Positions 46,324-54,778 are shown, counted from the stretch's first letter. The stretch is DNA of 64,000 nt from Acidipropionibacterium sp. (GCA_022647765.1 JALCLH010000010.1:96117-160116); one strand, 5' to 3'. Notes: a model not told the origin generated them from the letters alone. Numbers and translations: made by a program.

Positions 46324-48081
46324 TCAGGGAGTGACTGAAAGCGCGAGCAAGTACCATCCGGCATGCGGAATCCACTGCTCTGCCCATCGCCAGCTGTCGG
46401 GTCCACCGGAATACTCAGCGGGGAGGAATGCTACGGCATCCGGGTCATCAGGGTCCGCCGTAACGCCGTTCACGATCCCGCCGGGGAGGTTCGGATACTC
46501 GGTCAGATATTCAGGACTACCTTGCCCTCTGCCTTGCAGCATGCAAATGCCGAATGGATTCCTTCCGATGATCCACTCGAGCTGGTCCATCGAGAATTCG
46601 CCCAGTCTTGCGGCATCTTTCTCTGAGATGATATCAAGCGAGGCGACGCGGGCTGCCGCGACGGACAAGGATGCAAGATTCGCATTCTCGCCTTGCCACC
46701 AGAATCCCGTTTCATTGACATGCGGAATGAAGAATTCGTCGCGGGCTTGTGCTGTTGGCGCGGCGGAGGAGCCCGTCTCTACCACGCGCTGCCGTGCCAA
46801 GCCAAATGGATTGGCAATTCTCGCGGTCCGTCTCAAGGTATCCTTCATGACTCGGGCGGCGAGTCGCTGTGCATCCAGATCCAGGCCGTCGACATCGACA
46901 TTGTGAAACACTTCGGCGAATCTGAGCAGTGCAACGATAGGAAGTCCAGACTCTACGTTTGAGAACCAGGGGCGGCCATCATTCCATGCCGTAAACCACC
47001 CCGGTGAACCGTCGGAAGGATTATGGTAGCGAACCAGAAGATTGTGGAAACGGCGAATCGCCGCTTCGGCATACTTTTGGCGATGCTGAGCCGCGAACAG
47101 TTCTGTGGCCGCGAGCAGTGCGCAATAGTCATCGACTATTGACTCGGAGCTGCCAATGATGTCACCAGTTTCGATATTTATACCAAACAGATAGCTCCGA
47201 TTGTTCTTTTCAAGATCCAGAAAGGCCGATGTTGCGGCTTCAAGATACTCGGTGGAGGTGAAGGTCCCGTGCCTCTCCTGTTGGCTGGCTCTGGCGAGCG
47301 CGGCGATGGCCATGCCACCTCCACCACGATAAGAGGCAAGACACCTGTCAGTCTTCTTCCCATTCGGCAGTGGTGCACAAACCTCACGTTCGTTCAGCTC
47401 GTGCCTGAAGGAGTCAAACACACTCGTATAGAAGGACCCTTGAGGGGAACACATCCTGACCAGGAAATCTGCCCCATGCAATCCCTCATCCCGGAGGGTT
47501 GATCCAAGGATCTTGGAGAATCTCGGATGATGTTGTTGAAGTTGCGACCGAGCCTCGAAGAGTGCCCACGAGCACATTGGGGTCTGTTGGGGGCTCATGG
47601 TGGGCGTGTATGTGAGGTGACTCAGATACTTTCCTTGGTCGCCAGAAGCGTCGAGCCAGCCTCCGCGTGCATCGAGAGGGCCCCACTCCGGATGCTGAAA
47701 GAACGAGGCGGCAGCGTCTTTGCGTTCATAGTCCCCCCAGGGTCTTGAAGCCCTGAAATAGGCCAGAACGTCACTCGCGCCACTTTTCAGCAGCACCTCC
47801 GTATCGATCGTGAATGCCGGGCTCTTCACAGTCCGGTCGTTCCAACGGATCTCGAGTGAATACTCACCCGGACGATCTATCGTCGAAAAGTCGGCGCGGG
47901 CGAAACAGTTTCCCTGCCAATGGCCCACCCTCTCCGCGGGGGTCACATCAACCGGAAGGCGTATCTCCCCTTCCTGCGAGCATAATGTCACACTTGGGCG
48001 GGCGCCTTCCGGGAGATCGGCCAGGATCGCAGATTTACGACTGCCAGCTGTAAAACCCAACTGGGGAGCCAAGACTCGCAT
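46324..48081 (-). CDS. Glycoside hydrolase family 9 protein, no signal peptide
   Basis: This is a 585-residue protein. The N-terminal immunoglobulin-like CelD_N domain (residues 1-85, with NDRTVKSPAFTIDTE at its end) is followed by the alpha/alpha6 barrel. GGWLDASGDQGKYLSHL carries the two catalytic-base Asp residues, and the C-terminal WAEQWIPHAGWYLL has the acid Glu. The start MRVLAPQLGF lies four bases after the deoC-like stop and has no signal peptide, so the enzyme should act inside the cell on imported oligosaccharides, unlike secreted GH9 cellulases. Cytoplasmic GH9 members include cellodextrinases and exo-glucosaminidases. Confidence 0.85.
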   Translation of the reverse strand: MRVLAPQLGFTAGSRKSAILADLPEGARPSVTLCSQEGEIRLPVDVTPAERVGHWQGNCFARADFSTIDRPGEYSLEIRWNDRTVKSPAFTIDTEVLLKSGASDVLAYFRASRPWGDYERKDAAASFFQHPEWGPLDARGGWLDASGDQGKYLSHLTYTPTMSPQQTPMCSWALFEARSQLQQHHPRFSKILGSTLRDEGLHGADFLVRMCSPQGSFYTSVFDSFRHELNEREVCAPLPNGKKTDRCLASYRGGGGMAIAALARASQQERHGTFTSTEYLEAATSAFLDLEKNNRSYLFGINIETGDIIGSSESIVDDYCALLAATELFAAQHRQKYAEAAIRRFHNLLVRYHNPSDGSPGWFTAWNDGRPWFSNVESGLPIVALLRFAEVFHNVDVDGLDLDAQRLAARVMKDTLRRTARIANPFGLARQRVVETGSSAAPTAQARDEFFIPHVNETGFWWQGENANLASLSVAAARVASLDIISEKDAARLGEFSMDQLEWIIGRNPFGICMLQGRGQGSPEYLTEYPNLPGGIVNGVTADPDDPDAVAFLPAEYSGGPDSWRWAEQWIPHAGWYLLALSVTP

Positions 48082-48085
48082 GTTC

Positions 48086-48802
48086 TTAGGCTTTGTCGGC
48101 GATCCCAAGGACAGTGGGCGTGGAGCGGAAGCCGACCCCCATGCGGTCGATCCCCATGTCGATGAGTTCGAGGAAGTGCTCGCGGGTACGGATCGCGCCC
48201 GCGCCCTTGACCTTGATGCGGCCGGCGGCGGTCTTGAGGAGAAGGGCGATGACTTGGCTCGTGGCGCCGTCGGACTTGCCACCGGTAAAGAAGCCGGTCG
48301 AGGTCTTGATGAAATCGGCTTTCGCCTTGATCGCGCACTCGGTGCCGTCCACGATCTGGTCGGGGGTCAGGGAGTCGGTCTCGATGATGACCTTGACGTT
48401 GGTGCCCTTGCCGTGACAAACGTCGACGACCGCCGCAATGTCCTTCGTGACGAAGTCAAGATCACCGGAGCGTAGGCGTCCGTAGTTGGCGACGATGTCC
48501 AAGTCGAGGATGTCGTAGTGATCGAGGTACTCCTCGGCCTGGTGAACCTTCGAGGCGGTTGTTGACAGACCGAAGGGGAAGTCGCACACGACGCAGATAT
48601 CGGTGTCGGTGCCGGCGACCATGGGAGCGACAATCTCGAGGGAGGCCGGGTTGATGCAGATCGTCCTGCACCCGAAATCGATCCCCTCCTGGGTGTACCT
48701 CTTGATGTCTTCCTTCGTGAACTCTGGCTTGAGAACCGACTGATCGATGTAGGAGGCGAGTTCCTTCACGGACATCTCACTGGCAGGCTTGGTGGGCTTC
48801 AT
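48086..48802 (-). CDS. DeoC-family aldolase with altered phosphate loop
   Basis: This is a TIM-barrel class I aldolase of 238 residues. The Schiff-base lysine is Lys166 in ADFIKTSTGF, with Lys137 in VKVIIETD and Lys199 in IKVKGAGAIR as helpers, as in deoxyribose-phosphate aldolase. The final phosphate-binding segment, usually G-(T/A)-S-(S/A)-G, reads GVGFRSTPTV. This casts doubt on deoxyribose-5-phosphate as substrate. No deoA/deoB/cdd genes are near. It is coupled to the GH9 gene and controlled from a divergent promoter with a GntR-type site. Confidence 0.78.
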   Translation of the reverse strand: MKPTKPASEMSVKELASYIDQSVLKPEFTKEDIKRYTQEGIDFGCRTICINPASLEIVAPMVAGTDTDICVVCDFPFGLSTTASKVHQAEEYLDHYDILDLDIVANYGRLRSGDLDFVTKDIAAVVDVCHGKGTNVKVIIETDSLTPDQIVDGTECAIKAKADFIKTSTGFFTGGKSDGATSQVIALLLKTAAGRIKVKGAGAIRTREHFLELIDMGIDRMGVGFRSTPTVLGIADKA

Positions 48803-48874
48803 GACTCTGGTCCCTTTCGGTGGTGTTCGGGCTGTAGACAGAACCGGGGAGGGCAAGCCTCTCCGGTGCTGTCT

Positions 48875-48890
48875 AGCTGTATAGATAGCT
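48875..48890. promoter_or_regulatory. GntR/HutC-type operator A (aldolase-GH9 promoter)
   Basis: AGCTGTATAGATAGCT lies 73 bases upstream of the DeoC-like start. It shares TGTATAGA(C/T)AGCT with sites B and C, and the TGTATAGACA-type core is the dyad bound by HutC-subfamily GntR regulators. The adjacent CTGTCTA may be a further half-site. Confidence 0.6.
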
Positions 48891-49008
48891 TAGCACTTGG
48901 AGTGAAGCTCCAACCTCGGACGTGCAAGGGCGAACGGTGACCCGCCATCGCAGCTGTCGGCAGACGGACACGGCTTGCGGCGAGAGCTCTTGCGTTTCGG
49001 GAGGTGAA

Positions 49009-49030
49009 CTGTCTAATGTATAGACAGCTA
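49009..49030. promoter_or_regulatory. GntR/HutC-type operator B (HAD-gntR promoter)
   Basis: CTGTCTAATGTATAGACAG is a dyad (CTGTCTA-N5-TAGACAG) continuing into CTA, 87 bases before the HAD start. It shares its right part exactly with site C. Together with site A it flanks the 315-base divergent control region between the DeoC-like and HAD genes. Confidence 0.65.
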
Positions 49031-49116
49031 GATGACTGAAAGGGCAGTCATCTGTGGTGCTGCGGTCCCCGAGCGGGCGACCGATGTTCCCAAGCGACGA
49101 AGTGAGGGCGATAGCG

Positions 49117-49809
49117 ATGGTGCAAACACAATCGGGCAGAGCGGTGAGAGCAGCACTGTTCGACTGCGATGGCCTGTTGGTCTCGACGGAGAACTACTAC
49201 ACACTGGCGCAAGAGGAGATCTTTGCGCGGCGAGGCCAGGAGTTCACGACGGAGCACAAGAAGCGGGTGCTGGGGCACTCGATCCCGGAGAGCGGCGAGC
49301 TGATGGCGGAAATGCTCTCTCGTCCGGGGGATGGACGAGCCATCGCCGACGAGTTGCTGGCGCGGATGGAGGAGCTTGTCTCCGAGCCGGCAGATCCGCT
49401 TCCCGGTGTGAGCGCCTTGATCGACTTCTGCGAGGGGCGTGTTGCGAAGGCTGTTGTCAGCAACGCTCCTCGTTCTCTGGTTGACGCAACCCTGCGGTCC
49501 GCCGGGCTCACCGGGCGGATGGACGAAGTGATCGCGGTCGAGGACGCCCCCAGGCCGAAGCCATTTCCGGACCTGTATCTGCGCGGAGCGGCCGCGCTCG
49601 GGGTGGAGCCCAACGAGTGCATTGCGTTCGAGGACTCGCCCACTGGGGTTCGCGCGGCCCATGCGGCGGGGATCCGCGTCGTGGGCGTACCTTCGCATGG
49701 CGGAACCGACATTGGCGCTGACTGGCATGTGCGCTCGCTCAACTCCCTGGCCGCGCGGGCCCTTCTGATCGGATTGTTCACGTCTGATCCGGACGGACCT
49801 GCGATGTAG
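49117..49809 (+). CDS. HAD-family sugar phosphatase/phosphomutase (CbbY/beta-PGM type)
   Basis: This is a cytoplasmic HAD enzyme of 230 residues from ATG 49117, which has GAGGG about eight bases upstream. The motif 1 nucleophile is in ALFDCDGLLVSTE (Asp-x-Asp), with motif 2 Ser/Asn in VVSNAP, Lys in PRPKPFPDLYL and the acidic motif 4 in IAFEDSPTGVRAA. A helical cap of about 60 residues follows motif 1. Such proteins dephosphorylate or isomerise small sugar phosphates. Next gene is the GntR regulator. A GTG at 49054 is a less likely start. Confidence 0.85.
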   Translation: MVQTQSGRAVRAALFDCDGLLVSTENYYTLAQEEIFARRGQEFTTEHKKRVLGHSIPESGELMAEMLSRPGDGRAIADELLARMEELVSEPADPLPGVSALIDFCEGRVAKAVVSNAPRSLVDATLRSAGLTGRMDEVIAVEDAPRPKPFPDLYLRGAAALGVEPNECIAFEDSPTGVRAAHAAGIRVVGVPSHGGTDIGADWHVRSLNSLAARALLIGLFTSDPDGPAM

Positions 49810-49928
49810 GTGTTCGCCAAGGGTCCGATGTGACACGTCGGGTCTTGCGGATCCAGTGGCTCCAGTGCGGATGGCTAGACTGATCTGGCTGGAGTCTTCG
49901 TCCGGCGCAGACGCCTCGGAGGTGGGAA

Positions 49929-50663
49929 GTGACATCGACCGACAGGTTCACGCCGCGCTACTTCGCCATCGAGCAGGCATTGCGGTCGCGCATCGCCGCC
50001 CTTCAACCTCATGACGCGCTGCCCAGCGATGCGGACCTGTGCGCGGAGTTCGGCGTAAGCCGGATGACGGCGCGGGCGGCGGTGCAGAAGTTGGTGCAGG
50101 ACGGCCTGGTGTACCGGGAGTCCGGTCGGGGGACCTTCGTCGCGCCTCCCATCATCGATCGCCAGCTCTCGAACCTTCGTGGCTTTTCCGCGGAGATGTC
50201 GGCCAGGGGGCTGCTTCCCTCGTCAACCGCCCTGGAGACGCGGATCGTTGCCGGCAGCGATGCCCAGACTCAGGCTCTCGAGGTGCCTGAGGGCAGCAAC
50301 GTTGTGGTGATACGTCGCATACGTCGAGCCGATGGAGCGCCTCTGGTGCTGGATCGCACGGTCCTGTCCGAGCGTTGTGCCGGCGTCCTCGAAGCGGATC
50401 TGGAAGGCGGATCGCTCCATGAGGCGTTGATCGCCCAGGGCATCACCCCGGCGAGTGGAACAAGCACCATCACCGCGGAACTCGCCACCGATGACGATGC
50501 AGAGCACCTGTCCGTGAAACGCCGGTCTCCGCTGCTGGTGGAGCGACGTCTCATCCGAGACTCCGATGGCGTGGCGATGGAGTGGACCGAGAGCCGCTAC
50601 GTACCGGAGCGATACAGCATCACGGCGCAGTTCACAGTGGAGTTGCCGCAGAAGTCTCGATAG
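49929..50663 (+). CDS. GntR-family (HutC subfamily) regulator
   Basis: This is a 244-residue regulator. The winged helix at residues 10-75 shows LPSDADLCAEFGVSRMTARAAVQ and RESGRGTFV. A UTRA ligand-binding domain follows (FSAEMSARGL, then RRADGAPLVLDRTVL). The GTG has GGAGGTGG upstream. Three TGTATAGA(C/T)AGCT sites around it suggest control of the GH9/aldolase genes, its own unit and the dehydrogenase-aldolase pair. UTRA domains bind sugar phosphates or similar metabolites. Confidence 0.88.
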   Translation: MTSTDRFTPRYFAIEQALRSRIAALQPHDALPSDADLCAEFGVSRMTARAAVQKLVQDGLVYRESGRGTFVAPPIIDRQLSNLRGFSAEMSARGLLPSSTALETRIVAGSDAQTQALEVPEGSNVVVIRRIRRADGAPLVLDRTVLSERCAGVLEADLEGGSLHEALIAQGITPASGTSTITAELATDDDAEHLSVKRRSPLLVERRLIRDSDGVAMEWTESRYVPERYSITAQFTVELPQKSR

Positions 50664-50706
50664 GGGATCGCCCTCCGAGGGTGACGGATCCGGAAGACTC
50701 CATTCG

Positions 50707-50734
50707 TTGACAGTACAGATGTATAGACAGCTAG
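50707..50734 (+). promoter_or_regulatory. GntR/HutC-type operator C within the dehydrogenase promoter
   Basis: TGTATAGACAGCTAG (50720-50734) matches site B over 14 bases. It begins eight bases after a perfect TTGACA -35 box (50707-50712), so a bound repressor would sit between -35 and -10. The dehydrogenase starts 191 bases further on, leaving a long leader in which I see no gene. Confidence 0.6.
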
Positions 50735-50925
50735 GCATCCACGCACTAGTGTGATCCATGTACCGCCGCGGCAGCCACCTTGGAGAGGCACAACGTGACA
50801 TGGATGTCAGCTCTGACGTGGGCGCTCGCGGTCCGATACGGACTATCACACCGTCACGTCAGCGTTGACCGGTCGCGAGGGATCAGTCAACGCGTCACGC
50901 ATCGACTACTGATCAGGGGAAGAAC

Positions 50926-51963
50926 ATGCTTGCAGCTGTTATCAGGGCACCGAAAAAACTGGATATCACCGAGGTGCCGACACCGTCGGCAGGCCCTGGT
51001 GAGGTTCTCCTCAAGGTCGGCTCGAACACCGTGTGTGGAACAGATCTGAGGATTCTCCGTGGCGAGAAGACCGCTGGGGTCCGACCTGGAGTGGTTCTGG
51101 GCCACGAGATCGCCGGCACTATCGCCGAGGTCGGCGCCGGCGTCAACGGATACCACGTCGGCGACTCTGCAGTCGTCTCGCCCACGGTCACCTGTGGGAA
51201 CTGTTACTACTGCCTCCGGGATCTGGAGCAGTTCTGCATGTTCCCCGACATCTTCGGATACAACCTCGATGGCGGGCTGGCCGAGTACTGCCTGATTCCG
51301 GCCCACGTCGTCGCGCGGCACCATCTGGTGGTCGCCAAGCCCGATGTCCCTGCGACGGCGCTCTCCTTGTCGGAGCCGCTGAGCTGTGTGCTGAACGGCG
51401 CCGAGAACTACAAGGTGAAACTCGGAGACACCGCCGTCATCATCGGTGCCGGGCCCATCGGCATTCTCCACATGATCGTGTGCCGTCTCGCCGGAGCGAC
51501 CCAGATCATCGTCTCCGATCCCTCCGAGGGACGCCGCGCGACAGCGGCGTCGCTGGGCGCCGACATCACCGTGGATCCGCTCAACGAGGACCTTGAGGCC
51601 GTGGTCAGGGGAGCAACCGACGGCCTCGGCGCCGATGTCGCGGTCATCTGCATCGGGCGGTCCGAACTCCTGCCCCAGGCCATCGGCCTCACCAGGAAAG
51701 GAGGCCATGTCTGCGCCTTCGCCGGTTTCCCGAAAGGCACCACGGCGTCAATCGATCCCAATGCGATCCACTACAACCAGATCTCGATCGTGGGCTCGTC
51801 CAACGCGAAGCGGCGTCACGCCGAGGAGGCCCTGCGGCTGATCGAGAAGGGCCTCGTGCCGGCAGACATCATCGTGAGCCACACATTCCCGCTGGAGAAG
51901 GCCGTCGACGCGATCGAGTTCTCGGCCTCCGGCGAGGGCATCAAGGTCGCAGTCACCCCCTGA
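50926..51963 (+). CDS. Zinc-dependent medium-chain dehydrogenase
   Basis: This is an NAD(P)-dependent polyol or sugar-alcohol dehydrogenase of 345 residues. The catalytic zinc Cys is in VCGTDLRI, with GHE, the structural-zinc loop C-GN-C-YY-C-LRDLEQF-C and the Rossmann loop GAGPIG. The ATG has GGGGAAG upstream. It is followed 75 bases later by a class II aldolase, which suggests oxidation of a polyol followed by aldol cleavage. It resembles the dehydrogenase beside mtlA in layout but is a different gene. Confidence 0.87.
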   Translation: MLAAVIRAPKKLDITEVPTPSAGPGEVLLKVGSNTVCGTDLRILRGEKTAGVRPGVVLGHEIAGTIAEVGAGVNGYHVGDSAVVSPTVTCGNCYYCLRDLEQFCMFPDIFGYNLDGGLAEYCLIPAHVVARHHLVVAKPDVPATALSLSEPLSCVLNGAENYKVKLGDTAVIIGAGPIGILHMIVCRLAGATQIIVSDPSEGRRATAASLGADITVDPLNEDLEAVVRGATDGLGADVAVICIGRSELLPQAIGLTRKGGHVCAFAGFPKGTTASIDPNAIHYNQISIVGSSNAKRRHAEEALRLIEKGLVPADIIVSHTFPLEKAVDAIEFSASGEGIKVAVTP

Positions 51964-52038
51964 GTCCCTCCAGGTCTACGCGCCGTCCCTGGATGGCCTC
52001 GCCATCACCACCTAGAAGAACCCTGTAAGGAGTCATCA

Positions 52039-52902
52039 ATGCTTATTTCCCTCAAGGACGCCCTCGAATTCGGTGAGAAGAACGGCTGCGGAATCGCGTC
52101 GGTCAACACCCCCACTCTGGAGATGCTGGTCGCGGCCATCGACGTGGCGGAGCGGTACGGCGTCCCGCTGATCGTCCAGCATGCCGAGGTGCATGAACCG
52201 GTCAACTCGATCGAGAACATCGGATCGGCGATGGTCGAACTCGCCAAGCGGTCGAGCGCCCCGATCGTGGTCCATGTCGACCACGCGGAGTCGTTCGACT
52301 ATGTCAAGCGAGGCTTCGAGGTCGGTTTCAACTCCGCAATGTTCGACGGCTCTCGCTTGCCGTACGAGGAGAATCTGCGCATCACCAAGGAGGTCGTGGA
52401 GCTGGCCGAGCAGTACGGCGGCCGCGGTGTGGAAGCCGAGCTGGGCGTCATGCCCGGCCGTGAGGACGGCGAGCACGGCAACAACGCCGGAGACGCGTCG
52501 CTGTACACCGACCCCGAGCTGGCACACGATTTCGTGGCCGAGACGGGGATCACTGCCCTTGCTGCCTCCTTCGGGACAGTCCACGGCCTGTACAAGGCCG
52601 AGCCGAAGATCGACTACGAGCTCATCACGGCCCTGCGCGAGCGCGCGGGCGTCCCGATCGTCATGCACGGAGGTTCGGGCCTCAGCCCGGAGGAGTACCG
52701 CAAGTGCATCAAGCGCGGTGTCCAGAAGATCAACTACTACACCTACGCCGACAAAGCCGCGCTGGAGGCCGCCAAGAAGCTACTGGTGGAGGAACCAGAG
52801 ACGTTCGTGTTCTCGCCCTTGGCGGTCGCCGCGAGAAATGCGGTGGACAAGAACTTTGACGCTCTTGTCCAGTGCCTCTACGCGGACTACCTCAAGCGGT
52901 GA
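52039..52902 (+). CDS. Class II ketose-bisphosphate aldolase family protein
   Basis: This is a zinc-dependent aldolase of 287 residues. HVDHAESFD holds zinc-binding His and the catalytic Asp neighbourhood. EAELGVMPGREDG is the flexible-loop region, SFGTVHGLYK and MHGGSGLS supply further ligands, and INYYTYAD is the phosphate end. It belongs to the FbaA/GatY/KbaY group, so fructose- or tagatose-type bisphosphates or related ketose phosphates are possible. AAGGAG lies 8 bases before the ATG. It ends the GntR-controlled set. Confidence 0.87.
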   Translation: MLISLKDALEFGEKNGCGIASVNTPTLEMLVAAIDVAERYGVPLIVQHAEVHEPVNSIENIGSAMVELAKRSSAPIVVHVDHAESFDYVKRGFEVGFNSAMFDGSRLPYEENLRITKEVVELAEQYGGRGVEAELGVMPGREDGEHGNNAGDASLYTDPELAHDFVAETGITALAASFGTVHGLYKAEPKIDYELITALRERAGVPIVMHGGSGLSPEEYRKCIKRGVQKINYYTYADKAALEAAKKLLVEEPETFVFSPLAVAARNAVDKNFDALVQCLYADYLKR

Positions 52903-52961
52903 CAAGAAGACCTTGGCTAAGGTAAGCCAACTAGGGTTGACCAACCTGATATCATATCTTC

Positions 52962-53201
52962 ATGAGTGAGGTGAAAGTCCAGTACGCCAAGACACACCTG
53001 TCCGCCCTTCTTGCGTCCGTCGAGAAGGGGGAGGAGGTCGTCATTTCCCGCGGGGACAAGCCGGTTGCACGCCTCGTCCCGGTGGATCCGTCTCCCGTGC
53101 GGGAGCTCGGATTCGTTCCCTACGAGGTTCCTGACGCGTTCTTCGAGCCGCTTGGCGAGAAGGATCTGCACCTGTGGGAAGGGCAACTCACGACCGACTA
53201 G
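52962..53201 (+). CDS. Phd/YefM-type antitoxin, toxin partner absent
   Basis: This is a 79-residue protein. The N-terminal DNA-binding Phd fold reads QYAKTHLSALLASVEKGEEVVISRGDKPVARLVP. The C-terminal tail ending in LWEGQLTTD is the toxin-binding type usually paired with a VapC/PIN toxin. A toxin gene would be expected to start at or next to the stop. Instead an ATG right there leads only into a palindromic repeat and a transposase remnant. It is therefore an orphan antitoxin. Confidence 0.82.
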   Translation: MSEVKVQYAKTHLSALLASVEKGEEVVISRGDKPVARLVPVDPSPVRELGFVPYEVPDAFFEPLGEKDLHLWEGQLTTD

Positions 53202-53258
53202 ATGAGTAATTCCACGAGATCAGTGGTCGGTGAGTGCAGGCCCGGGCCACCAAGCGCC

Positions 53259-53319
53259 TCCTCGTCGACGAGACGCCCGTTATATGAGGCGTCTCGTGGA
53301 GGAAGAGGCGTTTCGTCGT
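53259..53319. repeat. Palindromic element, copy 2 (REP-like)
   Basis: About 51 bases (53269-53319) match 20909-20959 at roughly 86 percent. The shared core contains ACGAGACGCCCGTT, ATGAGGCG and CTCGTGGAGGAAG. The left arm is degenerate, so the hairpin is weaker than in copy 1. It lies directly after the orphan antitoxin. Confidence 0.7.
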
Positions 53320-53402
53320 TGTGTTGGGTCGAGATTCCGGTGCTCGGGTTTCTCGACCCAGGTCCCATGGTGATGAAATCGGCCACATACCGGCCGCCCT
53401 CT

Positions 53403-53530
53403 GGATAATCCACAGGCCGGGCCGTAGATGGCCGATTCCAGTGAAGGTCTGTCTGGGGCCTTCCTGAAAACGGCCACATGTCGGTCGCGGACCGGATATT
53501 CCAGGGCTCGGCCCGTCTGTGGCCATGTCC
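53403..53530 (+). repeat. Imperfect 37-bp direct repeats next to the IS remnant
   Basis: Segments 53403-53439 and 53494-53530 align with about 10 mismatches in 37 bases (both begin GGATA and contain TGGCC). GGCCACAT and GGCCATGTCC words recur between and after them. No gene can be supported in 53202-53590; the repeats may be debris of nested insertions. Confidence 0.5.
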
Positions 53531-53574
53531 GGTGTCCAGCATGTCCTGGCCATGTCCGACAGGCATGGTGTCTG

Positions 53575-54623
53575 AGGTCTGGTCGAGTTCGGGGTTCCCG
53601 CCGCCGGTGCCGCACCTCCAGATCCGGCAACTGGCCCTTCGTCGCATTGGTGGCGAACGCGGTCAACCGGTAGCCGTCCACATCATCGAACCGCAGCTCA
53701 GCCCCCGCATCGGGATACTCCCGGCGCACGATGACCCGCATCCCCGCAGGCCACCCCGAAAGGTCCAGCAGCCCCGTGAACTCGGCCACATCGGCCCCCT
53801 CACGCACCCCACCGTCGCTGGTGTAGGCCGGAGTCCACACCTCTTCGGGGATCTTCTCGTACAACTCCGGTGTGTCCATCGGCAGCGTGAACCCCACCGA
53901 ATACGACACCCGCCGGCGCACCAACTCGTTCAGCGTCTCGTGGGTCGACCCGGCCCCATCAATCCTGACCAGGACCTTGCGGCCGGGCCGCGAGCCGACT
54001 CCGGCCTGGTCCAGGGCCGCCCGGATCACCGTGGTGTGGTCGGCGGCGGTGTTGGATCCGGCGTTGCCCGGACGCAGCATCACCGCAGCCATCTCACCGG
54101 AGCCGTGGGTGCCGTGGTCGATGAACGCGCACAACGGGTGGTGCCCGTAGCCCTTCTTGAACGTGGGGGCGGCCTGCTCCTTGTCGGAGTGGGCGGTGAC
54201 CAGGGTCGCGTCCACGTCGATGATCAACGGATCTGCCGCTGAGATCCCGGAGTTCGGGGCATGATCACCGGCCAGGGCCCACACGCGGGCTCGGGCGGCC
54301 TTCCGGGCGCGGCCGATGGCTTTCTCGGCGCGCTCGGCGTCGTCGCCGAGCAGGGCGATGAGTCGGGAGACGGTGGGGTCGGAGGCCACCGGCCCGTAGA
54401 GGCCGGGTTCGGCGCGGACCTCCGACAGGTCGGACAGGCAGTCCCCGCCCAGAGCCAAAGACAGGGCCAGGTCGCAGACGATCTTTCCCGGATCGTGGGT
54501 GGCCAAGGGCTTGGCCCACCGGGACAGGGCCGCCGAGAGCTCCGTGTCGAGGCCGGAGGCGCGGATGGTCTCGGTCAGCAGGATGCCGCCGGCCGTTAGA
54601 CAGCCCCGAACTCGACCAGACCT
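53575..54623. mobile_element. IS1380-like element remnant bounded by 20-bp inverted repeats
   Basis: AGGTCTGGTCGAGTTCGGGG (53575-53594) is found inverted and exact at 54604-54623. Between them lies an internal piece of an IS1380-family transposase gene that lacks both ends. Such perfect 20-base ends imply a defined unit, but known IS1380 elements are longer (about 1.6-1.8 kb), so this is a deletion derivative or a piece caught by another element. I could not identify a target-site duplication. Confidence 0.6.
53592..54598 (-). pseudogene. IS1380-family transposase, truncated at both ends
   Basis: The readable part covers about 335 of the usual 450 residues. GGILLTETIRASGLDTELSA leads into HDPGKIVCDLALSLALGGDC, then SDPTVSRLIALL, the catalytic-core strand PLIIDVDATLVTAH (first Asp pair), KVLVRIDGAGSTHETL (second Asp) and QLPDLEVRHRRR near the end. 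The N-terminal 40-60 residues and the C-terminal region with the last catalytic Glu are missing, so it should be inactive. Confidence 0.82.
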
Positions 54624-54778
54624 GTGGGTGAATGCTGCACTGACTGGACGCCGACGACCACTGGTCTCCTGGAATCAGGCATCTGGTCAGCGAGCCCACC
54701 GGAACTACACCATTCGGAGTACGCGGATACCTCAGACGGTAGACGGATCGGCCTCGTTCGGCGGCAAGGCTGGACGAC

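Noticed and set aside
48086..48802. deoC as part of nucleoside catabolism
   Set aside because: No deoA, deoB, deoD or cdd nearby, the phosphate loop is changed, and the gene is coupled to GH9 under a HutC-type site; the symbol was therefore left empty.
53202..53408. Short open frame right after the antitoxin as a toxin gene
   Set aside because: It runs through the palindromic repeat, is Ser/Arg-rich and has none of the Asp/Glu residues of a PIN toxin.
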